Source of the DNA: Actinomadura_E scrupuli
GTDB taxonomy: Bacteria; Actinomycetota; Actinomycetes; Streptosporangiales; Streptosporangiaceae
Reading direction: 5' to 3'
NCBI RefSeq assembly: GCF_050971785.1
Contig: NZ_JBPCCU010000005.1
Coordinates: 62,001-126,000 of the forward strand
Length of the DNA: 64,000 bases
Every line of letters starts with the position of its first letter. Positions within the stretch are counted from its first letter, which is position 1. The position numbers were made by a program, and so were the translations under genes. Below, one piece after another: positions 28,812 to 39,106 of the stretch. The notes under the pieces are model-generated. The model worked only from the letters and a program-made list of their open reading frames with translations, was not told the origin of the DNA and ran no database searches.

Positions 28812-29035
28812 CACGCCTCCGTCCCCGGCGGTGCCTGGACGGGCGGGGCGGTCCTGCGCCGCGCCTGTTCGGCCAGGGCCTCGCGGAGCTCGCCGGCCGA
28901 GTCCTTGATCACGGTCGCGTCGCAGCCTTTGGCAGGTGCCCGCAGGGTGGCCGCCCAGCACACACCGTGCCGCGACAGCCAGACCAGCCAGTCCGGGAAG
29001 TCCCGCTCGATCGCGGCCGTCTCGTGGTTCTTCAT
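28811..29035 (-). CDS. Small protein, unknown function
   Basis: 74 residues starting MKNHETAAIERDFPDWLVWLSRHGVCWAATL (described by its parts: an acidic start, then WLVWLSRHGVCWAA). ATG 29035 is preferred over TTG 29047. It overlaps the next gene by 4 nt and is divergent from the XRE regulator, so both small proteins may be controlled by it. No motif recognised. Confidence 0.6.
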   Translation of the reverse strand: MKNHETAAIERDFPDWLVWLSRHGVCWAATLRAPAKGCDATVIKDSAGELREALAEQARRRTAPPVQAPPGTEA

Positions 29036-29186
29036 GTCGTGTCCCAACGCCCCTGATCTGTGCCGGTTTTCATGACCAGAGTGCTGTCACGGCGTTACTG
29101 TCGGCTACGAACCGTTGTCCACCACAGCGCAACCACTCCAGGTGTCACGTCCACCGGGCCGGGGGTTGGCGAATCGGGAGGTGCCC

Positions 29187-29948
29187 GTGCCCCGTCCGCA
29201 GCGAGATCCCGACCCCGGCTCCCTCATCGGCCACTTCGGCTCGGAGCTCCGGCGCCGCCGGACCATGGCGGACCTGTCGATGGCTCAGCTCGCCGCGGCA
29301 CTGGGCTGCTCCCCGCAGTGGATCGGCACCATGGAGCAGGGCGACAAGCCGCCGTCCGAAGCCTTCTCCGCCGACCTGGACACCTATTTCAAGACCGACG
29401 GAGCCTTCCACCACCTTTGGAAGTCCATCAAACGCGCGGGTCGTAATGGAGTGCTATTGCCAGGTTTTCCGAGATATGTCGAGCTTGAAGCTGATGCGGT
29501 ATTCATCCGTTCTTTCGAGGTGCAGTTGGTGCCAGGCTTGTTGCAGATCGAGGCTTATGCCCGAGCGCTCATGAACGCAGCCGAGCCCGCCGCGACTCTG
29601 GAGGAACGTGTCGCCGGACGAATGGAACGTCAGGTGATCCTCCGTCAGGACGTCCCGCCGCACCCGCTGTTCGTGCTGGATGAGTCGGTTCTGCATCGAC
29701 CGATCGGTGGACCGAAGGTGATGCATGAACAACTCGGCAAAATCTTGGAGTTCGCCACGTCGACGCGCGTTCAGATACGGGTTCTGCCTTATTCCACGGT
29801 CAGCTATGCGGCGATGGACGGGGCGTTCACCATGCTGGGATTCGAGCGTGACCCAGATCTGGTGTATGTCGAAGGACCGAATATCAGCCAGCGAGGACAA
29901 AGACACGGTCACCAGTTGCACGGTACGGTTCGATCTCATCATGGGTGA
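29187..29948 (+). CDS. XRE-family regulator with DUF5753 domain, truncated by a frameshift
   Basis: Begins at GTG 29187 behind GGGAGG. Residues ~10-70 are a Cro/C1 helix-turn-helix (LSMAQLAAALGCSPQWIGTMEQGDKPPS). The DUF5753 domain follows (LVPGLLQIEAYARAL, ERVAGRMERQVILRQ, LHRPIGG, RVQIRVLPYSTVSYAAMDGAFTML, DPDLVYVEG). The reading frame then runs into GPNISQRGQRH and stops at 29948, whereas DUF5753 proteins end FxLIxxxALSxxESxxxI. That tail is present in the +1 frame. So the gene carries one extra base (or needs +1 shifting) near 29880-29900. Divergent from two small genes and followed by DUF397. Confidence 0.85.
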   Translation: MPRPQRDPDPGSLIGHFGSELRRRRTMADLSMAQLAAALGCSPQWIGTMEQGDKPPSEAFSADLDTYFKTDGAFHHLWKSIKRAGRNGVLLPGFPRYVELEADAVFIRSFEVQLVPGLLQIEAYARALMNAAEPAATLEERVAGRMERQVILRQDVPPHPLFVLDESVLHRPIGGPKVMHEQLGKILEFATSTRVQIRVLPYSTVSYAAMDGAFTMLGFERDPDLVYVEGPNISQRGQRHGHQLHGTVRSHHG

Positions 29949-30009
29949 GGCATTGTCCCGCGCCGAGTCCACTCGAATGATCATGAGAGCGCAGGAGGAC
30001 TTCGCGTGA
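29883..30009 (+). pseudogene. Displaced C-terminal tail of the XRE/DUF5753 protein
   Basis: In the frame one base ahead of the XRE gene, 29884-30009 encodes SASEDKDTVTSCTVRFDLI and then MGEALSRAESTRMIMRAQE, ending TGA at 30007-30009. This is the normal DUF5753 ending and its stop overlaps the DUF397 start GTGA, as expected for an intact regulator/DUF397 operon. Confidence 0.85.
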
Positions 30010-30275
30010 ACATGCTGGATCTTCCCGCTATGGACTGGCGTAAGAGCAACCACAGCAGTGGCCAGGGTGGAAACTGTGTCGAAGTGGCGCAAGCTCGGTG
30101 GCGTACCAGTAGTACCAGCGGTCAAGGCGGTGCTGATCGGGTCGAGGTCGCCGGGCTGCCGGGGATCATCGCGATCCGCGACTCCAAGGACCCTTACGGT
30201 CCCGTGCTGGCGTTCGACAACGCCACCTTCGGCAGGTTCGTCGCCACGATCCGTACCGGTTCCCACGAGCGCTGA
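30006..30275 (+). CDS. DUF397 protein with duplicated N-terminal motif
   Basis: 89 residues. DUF397 proteins have one WRKSSxS-GGNCVEVA block before IAVRDSKDP. Here WRKSNHSSGQGGNCVEVA (codons 11-28) is followed, after QAR, by a second copy WRTSSTSGQGGADRVEVA (codons 32-49), then the normal IAIRDSKDPYGPVLAFDNATFGRFVATIR. DUF397 genes are common partners of XRE/DUF5753 regulators in actinomycetes and have been linked to development. The GTG overlaps the displaced regulator stop; ATG 30012 is an alternative start. Confidence 0.88.
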   Translation: MNMLDLPAMDWRKSNHSSGQGGNCVEVAQARWRTSSTSGQGGADRVEVAGLPGIIAIRDSKDPYGPVLAFDNATFGRFVATIRTGSHER

Positions 30276-30295
30276 CGTAACTGACGTACCCGCGG

Positions 30296-30577
30296 TCATC
30301 CGTCAGCGGGATGGTCGCGGGCCGCGGTCGCCAGGGCTATGAACTCCCGGAACCGTGCGAACTCCGCCGAGTCCATGCTCAGCCGTACCCCGCCGATGAT
30401 CTGGTCGCCGTTTCTGACGCCGAGGCGGACTTTGAACTCCTCGCCGCGCGGTTTCACGTCCACGCCGAGAAATGTCACGTGGAACCGCATGCTCTCCGGC
30501 AACCCGCGGTGGAACACCTCGAGGGTCCTGCCGTCCTGGACCAGGATGTAGTCGCCGAGCTCGAACTCCGCCGCCAT
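30296..30577 (-). CDS. Hypothetical protein
   Basis: 93 residues, MAAEFELGDYILVQDGRTLEVFHRGLP. Beta-rich, with FHVTFLGVDVKPRGEEFKVRLGVRNGDQ (about 35-62) and a helical end. The pattern recalls proteins with an N-terminal SHOCT- or DUF4429-like beta fold but I cannot name a family. Convergent with DUF397, 20 bases apart. Confidence 0.6.
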   Translation of the reverse strand: MAAEFELGDYILVQDGRTLEVFHRGLPESMRFHVTFLGVDVKPRGEEFKVRLGVRNGDQIIGGVRLSMDSAEFARFREFIALATAARDHPADG

Positions 30578-30756
30578 GGCCCCGCTTCCAGATCACCCGT
30601 CCGACCGGAGGCCGACAGTACCTCACAGCGGGTCACAATGCTCTCGGGTCCTGTCGACCTTGATGGCCCCGCTCCGCCCTACCAGCCGTGGCTCAAGTCG
30701 AGTCCCGCCGATCGTCCCGCCGGGTCTGGTCTCCCACGGCCACGGCAAGGTCGTGA

Positions 30757-30821
30757 TGGATGCTTCTCGCCTCCGGTCGCGGGAGGGATACTCCTTCTCG
30801 CGTTGCATTGCCCTGACCACC
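30757..30821 (-). repeat. Inverted diverged copy of the ~66-bp repeat
   Basis: Its reverse complement aligns with the unit at 30937-31003: shared GGTGGTCA-GGCAA, GTATCCC, GGAGGCG and a final GC-TCCA; roughly three quarters identical by eye. Confidence 0.6.
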
Positions 30822-30888
30822 CCGGCGCGGCCGCAGGGGCCGCGCCCCCCGCATCGCTCGCGCGGCGTCGGCGCGGCTCCTCAATGGA

Positions 30889-31010
30889 CCTGCCTGCCTG
30901 CCTGCCGGTCGGCCTGTCGGCCGGGGGCCGCGTATCGGTGGTCACGGCAAATGCGGTGACCAGGTGGTATCCCCCGGCCTGCTCTGGAGGCGGCGAGCGT
31001 CCACTGTGCC
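30889..31010 (+). repeat. Direct repeat, copy 1
   Basis: 122-bp unit opening CCTGCCTGCCTGCCTGCC, then GGCCTGTCGGCCGGGGGCCG, CGTATCGGTGGTCACGGCAA, ATGCGGTGACCAGG, and ending GCGAGCGTCCACTGTGCC. Nearly identical to 31018-31144. Confidence 0.85.
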
Positions 31011-31017
31011 TTTGTCG

Positions 31018-31144
31018 CCTGCCTGCCTGCCTGCCGGTCTGCCGGCCTGTCGGCCGGGGGCCGCGTATCGGTGGTCACGGCAAATGCGGTGACCAGGTGG
31101 TATCCCCCGGCCTGTTCCGGGGGCGGGCGAGCGTCCACTGTGCC
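31018..31144 (+). repeat. Direct repeat, copy 2
   Basis: 127-bp unit with the same beginning and end as copy 1, a 4-base insertion after the CCGGTC, and a few changes near 31115-31127. Confidence 0.85.
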
Positions 31145-31293
31145 GAGGCCCGTGCATCTGGGTGATGGCGTTGGGGTGACGCAGGCTCACGGCGATGACA
31201 TGAGGGTGGCCATGGCCGGGGGACCCGTGGCCGGTGCGGAAGGTGTCGTCGTCCGGTGAGGGTCGCGGACGTCGGGGGCGATCCGGGTGATCT

Positions 31294-31327
31294 GGCCGGA
31301 GCGCGGTGTCGGTGCCGCGCTCCGGCC
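31294..31327 (-). terminator. Terminator hairpin of the ParC gene
   Basis: GGCCGGAGCGCGG (31294-31306) pairs perfectly with CCGCGCTCCGGCC (31315-31327) around an 8-nt loop. It begins 4 bases after the ParC stop on the minus strand. No U-run follows, as is usual in high-GC genomes. Confidence 0.8.
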
Positions 31328-31331
31328 GGGG

Positions 31332-33848
<2,517 letters not shown>

Positions 33849-33940
33849 GTGCCTATTCTGGCCGGTGTTGCGGACAGATCGGTACGGCACGCGCCGGGTC
33901 GTACCATCACGGGTGCGGTCCACCACCCCTGAGGAGAGTC

Positions 33941-35104
33941 ATGAGCCCGCTCGCCGACTTCCAGAACGAGATCTACCTCAACGGGCTCGCGGACCAGCGG
34001 CCTTCGCTGCCCACCGACCTCACCCGGCTGGAAGGGCTCGCCGAGCGCACCCTGCCCGCCGAGGCGTACGGCTACGTCGCCGGGTCCGCGGGGGCGGAGT
34101 CGACCGCGCGCGCCAACCGGGCCGCGTTCGAGCGCCGGCGGATCGTGCCCCGCATGCTGCGGGACGTGTCCGTACGGGATCTGTCGATGGAACTGTTCGG
34201 GACCACGCTGCCCGCCCCGGTGCTGCTCGCCCCGATCGGGGTCCAGTCCATCCTGCACCCCGACGGTGAGCTGGCCGTGGCCCGCGCGGCGGCGTCCGTC
34301 GGCCTCCCGATGGTGCTGAGCACCGCGGCGTCCCACACGATCGAGCAGGTCGCCGAGGCCGGTGGCACGGGGCCCCGCTGGTACCAGCTGTACTGGCCCA
34401 AGGACCGCGAGCTGGCCGCCAGCTTCCTCGGCCGGGCCAGGGCGGCCGGGTACACCGCGCTGGTGGTCACCCTGGACACCGTCACGCTGGCCTGGCGGCC
34501 CCGCGACCTCGACGCCGCCTACCTGCCGTTCCTGCGGGCCATCGGCACCGCCAACTACTTCTCCGACCCGGTCTTCCAGAAGGCGATCGGCGGGCCCGTC
34601 ACGGCGGACAACCAGGACGCCGCGATCATGCATTGGGTGGCCAACTTCAGCGACCCTCGCCTGACCTGGGACGACCTTCCCTTCCTGCGCGAGCACTGGG
34701 ACGGGCCGATCCTGCTCAAGGGCGTCCAGCACCCCGACGACGCCCGGCGCGCGGTGGAGGCGGGCATGGACGGCGTGATCGTCTCCAACCACGGCGGCCG
34801 CCAGGTGGACGGGGCGATCGCCTCGCTGGACGCGCTGCCCGGTGTCGTCGCGGCCGTCGGCGAGCGCACCCCGGTGCTGTTCGACAGCGGCGTCCGCACC
34901 GGCGCCGACGTGGTCAAGGCCCTCGCGCTGGGCGCCCGCGCCGTCCTGCTGGGGCGTCCCTACGCGTACGGGCTCGGGCTGGGCGGCGAGGCGGGCGTAC
35001 GGCACGTCCTGCGCTGCCTGCTGGCCGAGACCGACCTCACCATGACCCTCGCGGGCCTCACCCGGCTGGCGGAGCTGACTCCGGAGGTGCTCCAGGGGCC
35101 GTGA
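33941..35104 (+). CDS. FMN-dependent alpha-hydroxy acid oxidising enzyme (lactate 2-monooxygenase-like)
   Basis: 387 residues from ATG 33941 with GAGGAG upstream. TIM-barrel flavoenzyme motifs: AYGYVAGSAGAEST, FERRRIVPRML, LAPIGVQSILHPDGE, STAASHTIEQVA, WYQLYWPKDRE, ILLKGVQHPDDA, VSNHGGRQVDGAIAS (His and Arg of the active site) and DSGVRTGADVVKALALGARAVLLGRPY (by parts). The extended segment RAIGTANYFSDPVFQ with an HWVANFSDPRLTW insertion is typical of lactate 2-monooxygenase rather than glycolate oxidase. Divergent from parC; single gene. Confidence 0.9.
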   Translation: MSPLADFQNEIYLNGLADQRPSLPTDLTRLEGLAERTLPAEAYGYVAGSAGAESTARANRAAFERRRIVPRMLRDVSVRDLSMELFGTTLPAPVLLAPIGVQSILHPDGELAVARAAASVGLPMVLSTAASHTIEQVAEAGGTGPRWYQLYWPKDRELAASFLGRARAAGYTALVVTLDTVTLAWRPRDLDAAYLPFLRAIGTANYFSDPVFQKAIGGPVTADNQDAAIMHWVANFSDPRLTWDDLPFLREHWDGPILLKGVQHPDDARRAVEAGMDGVIVSNHGGRQVDGAIASLDALPGVVAAVGERTPVLFDSGVRTGADVVKALALGARAVLLGRPYAYGLGLGGEAGVRHVLRCLLAETDLTMTLAGLTRLAELTPEVLQGP

Positions 35105-35206
35105 GCCGGCCGTGACATCTGTCATGGGTGACCCCTGCCAACCTCACCGCCGGTTCCTGACGGCCGGCACTGCCGGATCTCCCGCTCTGCGGGGAGTCTT
35201 GATGGC

Positions 35207-35872
35207 ATGAACACGGTTATCGAGGTACGTGATCTGTACGTCACCTTCGGCCGGCCCAGCGGCACGGTCGAGGCCGTCCGGGGGGTTTCGTTCACCGTCG
35301 CACGGGGCCGGATCCATGTGCTGCTCGGCCGGTTCGGCGCGGGCAGGACCACCGTGCTGGAGGTCGTCTCCGGCCACCGGCGGCCCACCGCCGGCGCGGT
35401 ACGGGTGCGCGGCGTGGACCCCTACGCCCGGCCCGAAGCGGTGCGGACCGGCACCGTGTGGCGCGAGGGCGGCCTGTTCCCCGGGCTCACCGTGGCCGAG
35501 GTCGTCGACACCTGGCGACGCTGGACCCTCGACCCGATCACCCGGCACGAGGCCCTGTGGCAGGTGGGGCTCGGCGCCCGCGCGACGGCCCGCTTCGAGG
35601 AGCTGTCCGCCGGCGAGCGGCGCCGGCTCGACCTGGCACTCGCCCTCGTCGGCCGATCCGACGTGCTGTTCCTGGACGAGCCGATGACCGGGCTGGACCC
35701 CGAGGCCCGCCGCCAGGTGTGGGCGACCCTGCGCTCGCTGGCACGGCACGGCGTCGCCATCCTGATGACCAGCGGCGACCCGGAGGACGCCCGGCTCGCC
35801 GACCAGTTCGCGATCATGAGCGCGGGCCGGATGCTCGACCCCCGGTCGTCGCCGGGGCTCCGCGCGGCGTGA
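35207..35872 (+). CDS. ABC transporter ATP-binding protein with altered Walker A
   Basis: 221 residues. The fold is an ABC ATPase with Walker B VLFLDEPMTGLDP and an LSAGERRRLDLALAL signature. Walker A reads GRFGAGRTT: the invariant lysine is Arg47 (codon AGG at the expected place) and the usual GPNGAGKT is GRFGAGRT. The H-loop (normally TTHY) is MTSGDPEDA, so the switch His is also missing. Such changes normally abolish ATP hydrolysis. No permease gene is adjacent; the two-component system follows by 54 bases. It may be a regulatory ATP-binding subunit or a decayed transporter part. Confidence 0.82.
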   Translation: MNTVIEVRDLYVTFGRPSGTVEAVRGVSFTVARGRIHVLLGRFGAGRTTVLEVVSGHRRPTAGAVRVRGVDPYARPEAVRTGTVWREGGLFPGLTVAEVVDTWRRWTLDPITRHEALWQVGLGARATARFEELSAGERRRLDLALALVGRSDVLFLDEPMTGLDPEARRQVWATLRSLARHGVAILMTSGDPEDARLADQFAIMSAGRMLDPRSSPGLRAA

Positions 35873-35884
35873 CGGACCGCATAC

Positions 35885-35926
35885 GCTGGGGACCTCCCGT
35901 ACCGAACAGTAGATTAGGTCCCCAGC
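35885..35926 (+). promoter_or_regulatory. Perfect 11-bp inverted repeat around a candidate -10 box
   Basis: GCTGGGGACCT (35885-35895) and AGGTCCCCAGC (35916-35926) are exact reverse complements 20 nt apart. TAGATT (35910-35915), a fit to the -10 pattern, lies in the loop, and the kinase's TTG start follows the right arm directly. It could be an operator or a 5' hairpin controlling translation. Confidence 0.6.
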
Positions 35927-37078
35927 TTGGAGCCGACCGCCCTCCGCCCCCCGCGTAGCCCCCGGGTGCCCGGCATGCGGGTCCTGGCGACGTACGTCGT
36001 GCTGCTGACGACCTTCACGCTCGGGTCGCTGCTCGGCAGCCAGTTCTACGGGCAGGTCAACGGCCCCCACCACGATCTCGGCGCCCTCGCGGTGGGCGCG
36101 GTCGCCACGGCCGTGGTGCTCGCCGTCTATCCCCGGCTGTTGTGGGTGGCTCTCATGCGCCGGGTCGGGGTGCGGCACCGGCTGGCCGTGGCCGTCCTGG
36201 TGCTGGTCTGCTTCGGCCTGGTGCTGGCCCTCGGCCAGCAGTGGGCGATGGCCCTGACCGCCCCCGCCGGGCTGTTCGCCGTGGTCTTCTCCGCCCGTAC
36301 GGGCTCGGTGGCCGCGGCGGCCATGGCCACGGCCGCGGTGACCCTCGGGCTGGTCATGGACTGGCCGGTGATACCCACGCTCTTCGTGGGCGGCTACATC
36401 CTGGCGACCACGTTCTCGGGAGCGGTGACGGTCTGGTTCTGCCATGTCGTGGAGGAGCTCCGGCAGGCGCGGGCCGAGCTGGCCGGGGCCGCCGTGGGCG
36501 AGGAACGGCTGCGGTTCGCCCGGGACCTGCACGACGTGCTCGGGCACAGCCTGCAGGCCGTCGCGCTGCGCGCCGAACTCGCCGAGCGCATGATCGATCG
36601 TGATCCGGGCCGGGTGGCGAAGGAGCTCGCCGAGATCCAGGGCATCGCGCGCGGAGCCGTCAAGGACGTCCGCGAGATCGTCCGCGGATACCGCGCCACG
36701 TCCCTGCGGACCGAGCTGGACGGCATGACGGCCGTCCTGCACGCGGCCGGCATCCGCTGCGAGACGCCGGTGATCCCGCCGGGCCTGCCCGCCCACGTGC
36801 ACGAGACCTTCGGGTGGGTGGCCCGCGAGTCGGTCACCAACGTGCTGCGGCACAGCACCGCGACCTGGTGCCTGCTCATCGTCTGGGCCGATGATGGGCG
36901 CGTGCACCTGGAGATCGCCAACGACGGGGCCGGCCGCCTGCACGGGGGTGTGGCGGGCAGCGGGCTGGCCGGGCTGGCCGAACGGATCGAGAAGGTCGGC
37001 GGACGGTTCACGGCCGCCTCGGCGGGCGACGGGACCTTCCGGGTGGCCGCGCAGGTCCCACTGGAGGTGTCCGCATGA
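35927..37078 (+). CDS. Sensor histidine kinase, DesK/NarL type
   Basis: 383 residues if TTG 35927 is used; the start is uncertain and GTG/ATG codons near 35966-35975 are alternatives. The N-terminal ~180 residues contain four to five transmembrane helices. HisKA_3 helix ERLRFARDLHDVLGHSLQ (His202 in this numbering) and the HATPase domain (RESVTNVLRHST, NDGAGRL, GLAGLAERIEKVGG). The close match in the His box and overall plan to the kinase at 577 shows that they are paralogues. It shares an ATGA overlap with the next regulator. Confidence 0.9.
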   Translation: MEPTALRPPRSPRVPGMRVLATYVVLLTTFTLGSLLGSQFYGQVNGPHHDLGALAVGAVATAVVLAVYPRLLWVALMRRVGVRHRLAVAVLVLVCFGLVLALGQQWAMALTAPAGLFAVVFSARTGSVAAAAMATAAVTLGLVMDWPVIPTLFVGGYILATTFSGAVTVWFCHVVEELRQARAELAGAAVGEERLRFARDLHDVLGHSLQAVALRAELAERMIDRDPGRVAKELAEIQGIARGAVKDVREIVRGYRATSLRTELDGMTAVLHAAGIRCETPVIPPGLPAHVHETFGWVARESVTNVLRHSTATWCLLIVWADDGRVHLEIANDGAGRLHGGVAGSGLAGLAERIEKVGGRFTAASAGDGTFRVAAQVPLEVSA

Positions 37079-37680
37079 TCCGAGTACTGCTGGCCGACGA
37101 CCACCTGCTGATCAGAGAGGCGCTGGTGCTGCTGCTCGGCACCGAGGACGACATCGAGGTGGTCGCGGACGTCGGGCGCGGAGACCACGCGGTCGAGCGG
37201 GCCCTCGCGCTCAAGCCCGACGTGGCCGTCCTCGACATCGACATGCCGGGGATGGACGGCCTGGCGGTGGCCCAGCACCTGTCCAAGGAGCTGCCCGGCA
37301 CCCGGCTGGTGATCGTCACCGGTCATGGCCGGCCCGGCAACCTGCGCCAGGCCATGGCGGCCGGCGTCCGTGGGTTCCTCGGCAAGGACACGCCGGGAGC
37401 CCGGCTCGCCCAGGTGATCCGGCAGGTCCACGAGGGGGCCCGCTACATCGACCCGCAGCTGGCCGCCGACGCCCTGGCCGCCGACGAGTGCCCGCTCACC
37501 CCCCGGGAGCTGGAGACGCTCCGGGCGGCGGCCGACGGCGCACCGGTCTCCAGGATCGCCCGTGGACTGGGGCTGTCCCAGGGGACCGTCCGCAACTATC
37601 TCTCGGCCGCCGTGACCAAGCTCGGCGTGGACAACCGGCACGCCGCGGTCAAGGCCGCCCGCGACCTCGGCTGGCTGTGA
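37075..37680 (+). CDS. Response regulator, NarL/DesR family
   Basis: 201 residues. Receiver domain with Asp8/Asp9, phospho-acceptor Asp54 (VAVLDIDMPGMDG) and Lys in LGKDT, then a LuxR-type domain LTPRELETLRAAADG ... SQGTVRNYLSAAVTKLG. It is the same length as, and close to, the regulator at 1809-2414, so the two systems are probably duplicates with overlapping DNA specificity. The inverted repeat 1.15 kb upstream, before the kinase, is a plausible autoregulatory site. Confidence 0.92.
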   Translation: MIRVLLADDHLLIREALVLLLGTEDDIEVVADVGRGDHAVERALALKPDVAVLDIDMPGMDGLAVAQHLSKELPGTRLVIVTGHGRPGNLRQAMAAGVRGFLGKDTPGARLAQVIRQVHEGARYIDPQLAADALAADECPLTPRELETLRAAADGAPVSRIARGLGLSQGTVRNYLSAAVTKLGVDNRHAAVKAARDLGWL

Positions 37681-37690
37681 TCCCGGCGGG

Positions 37691-39106
37691 TCAGCGCTGT
37701 TCCAGGCCGATCGCGGGGGCGTCGTCCTGCGGGTTGAGGACCATGCGCGCGGCGGAGCGGTCGAGGCAGGTCGTCCGGCCCATCTGGCGCGTGCACGGCG
37801 CGGCCGCCGCGACCCGCCCGAAGTTGGCGAGGTAGGCGGGTTCCAGCCGCCCGCCGGCGAACAGCTGCAGGATCGTCTCGTCGAAGGTGCGCAGGGCGGT
37901 CCTGGTGAAGTTGTGGCTGCCGGTCCACACCACCCTGGCATCGGCCCTGCCGTTGTAGCCGCCCTCGACGATCAGGTACTTCGAATGCACGTAGTCGTGC
38001 CGGAGGTCGGGGAAGATGTGCACCTTGACGCCGCCGTACCGGGCGCCGGCTGGCTCGGTCATGATCTCCAGCGCCCTGGTGTCGAAGGCGTCGCGGGTCA
38101 TGGCCACCTCGACGTCGCAGCCCGCGTTGTCCAGCGACCACAGCAGGTGGGCGATGTCCGGGCGGCTCCACCACGCCACCGCCGCCCGGACGATCGTGCG
38201 GTGGTCGCCGGGCGTGCCGAGCGTGCGGTTGCCGGTGCAGGAGATCTTCTCGAGGAAGTTGGCGATCACGTCCGTCCGGGAGTCGATGGCGTCCTCGGGG
38301 TCCCTGCCGGCCTCGGGGAAGAAGTAGGCGCGGCCCAGCGAGCCGGCCCTCGGCCGGCGGTAGGTGAAGTAGTCGTCGTGCGGCACCCTGCGCAGGGCCG
38401 CCAGGTCGCGGTGGAAGCCCGCGTAGGCGTTGTAGGTGGTGACGTCGCCGTTCAGCGTGACGGCGTTGTTCCACGCGAACGGGCCGCTGCCCAGGGTCAG
38501 GTTGCCGGAGGTCAGGTATGTGACCTTCGAGATGCCGCCGGTGCGGGAGAACACGGCGAACTTGCTGTGGTTGATGGCCTTCCTGCGGCGGTCGCCGATG
38601 CACGCGTGCGTGGTCAGGGTCCGGTGGCCGGCCGCCCCGTGGATCTCGTACGGGCAGGTCACCAGCCACGACGGCTTGGTGGTGTCGGTGCCGAGCCCCT
38701 TCTTGAGGATGTCGTAGGCCGGGTTGGGTGCGGACGGCCTGCCGTGAACGGCCGGATAGATCACGGATGTGCCGTCGGTGACCACTTGGACGTGCACTTT
38801 GCGTTTCGGGTCTCTGGCGGCGGCCACCAGTAATTTCGCCTCGTTTGTCAGGGTGATGTCGTACATCGACAATTTGATCGTCGAACCGGGTTCGGCTTTG
38901 CGGACCAAACGGTCGAATTCATTACTGACGGCATATTTACGTGCAGCCGCGCTGCTCGTGGGGTCGTTGAACGTCACGCTCACGGGGGGTCCGGCGACCG
39001 GGCGCGCACGATGTCCGGTCGAGGCCCGGCCACCGGAGGGGAGCCCGAGAAAGGCCACCATCAGCACCACGGCGAGGGGGGCCCTCCGAAGGAAACTGCG
39101 CAGCAT
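37691..39106 (-). CDS. Secreted phospholipase D-like protein
   Basis: 471 residues. Signal peptide FLRRAPLAVVLMVAFLGLPSG at the N-terminus of ATG 39106 (GGAAAGAG upstream). Two HxK motifs: NHSKFAVFS near residue 185 with a following TSGNLT, and VHSKYLIVE near residue 385 with TGSHNFT. In the canonical HxKxxxxD the eighth residue is Asp; here it is Ser in the first motif and Glu in the second, so catalysis may differ or be lost. The overall pattern resembles actinomycete exported phospholipase D-like enzymes. Convergent with the two-component operon; 10 bases between the stops. Confidence 0.85.
   Translation of the reverse strand: MLRSFLRRAPLAVVLMVAFLGLPSGGRASTGHRARPVAGPPVSVTFNDPTSSAAARKYAVSNEFDRLVRKAEPGSTIKLSMYDITLTNEAKLLVAAARDPKRKVHVQVVTDGTSVIYPAVHGRPSAPNPAYDILKKGLGTDTTKPSWLVTCPYEIHGAAGHRTLTTHACIGDRRRKAINHSKFAVFSRTGGISKVTYLTSGNLTLGSGPFAWNNAVTLNGDVTTYNAYAGFHRDLAALRRVPHDDYFTYRRPRAGSLGRAYFFPEAGRDPEDAIDSRTDVIANFLEKISCTGNRTLGTPGDHRTIVRAAVAWWSRPDIAHLLWSLDNAGCDVEVAMTRDAFDTRALEIMTEPAGARYGGVKVHIFPDLRHDYVHSKYLIVEGGYNGRADARVVWTGSHNFTRTALRTFDETILQLFAGGRLEPAYLANFGRVAAAAPCTRQMGRTTCLDRSAARMVLNPQDDAPAIGLEQR

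Larger units (their letters stand above)
30578..31331. other. Noncoding, repeat-rich region
   Basis: About 750 bases with no supportable gene. It contains an inverted copy (30757-30821) and two direct copies (30937-31003, 31070-31137) of a ~66-bp element, two (CTGC)n runs, and a terminator hairpin beside the topoisomerase gene. Long open frames on both strands are low-complexity products of the repeats. Confidence 0.7.

Noticed and set aside
30889..31144. CRISPR-like array
   Set aside because: Only two long direct copies (and one inverted), adjacent with almost no spacer, and no cas genes.
30679..31259. Open frames on both strands across the repeat region, rich in Arg/Pro/Gln
   Set aside because: They are produced by the repeats (same peptides in each copy), have no ribosome sites and no domain-like sequence.
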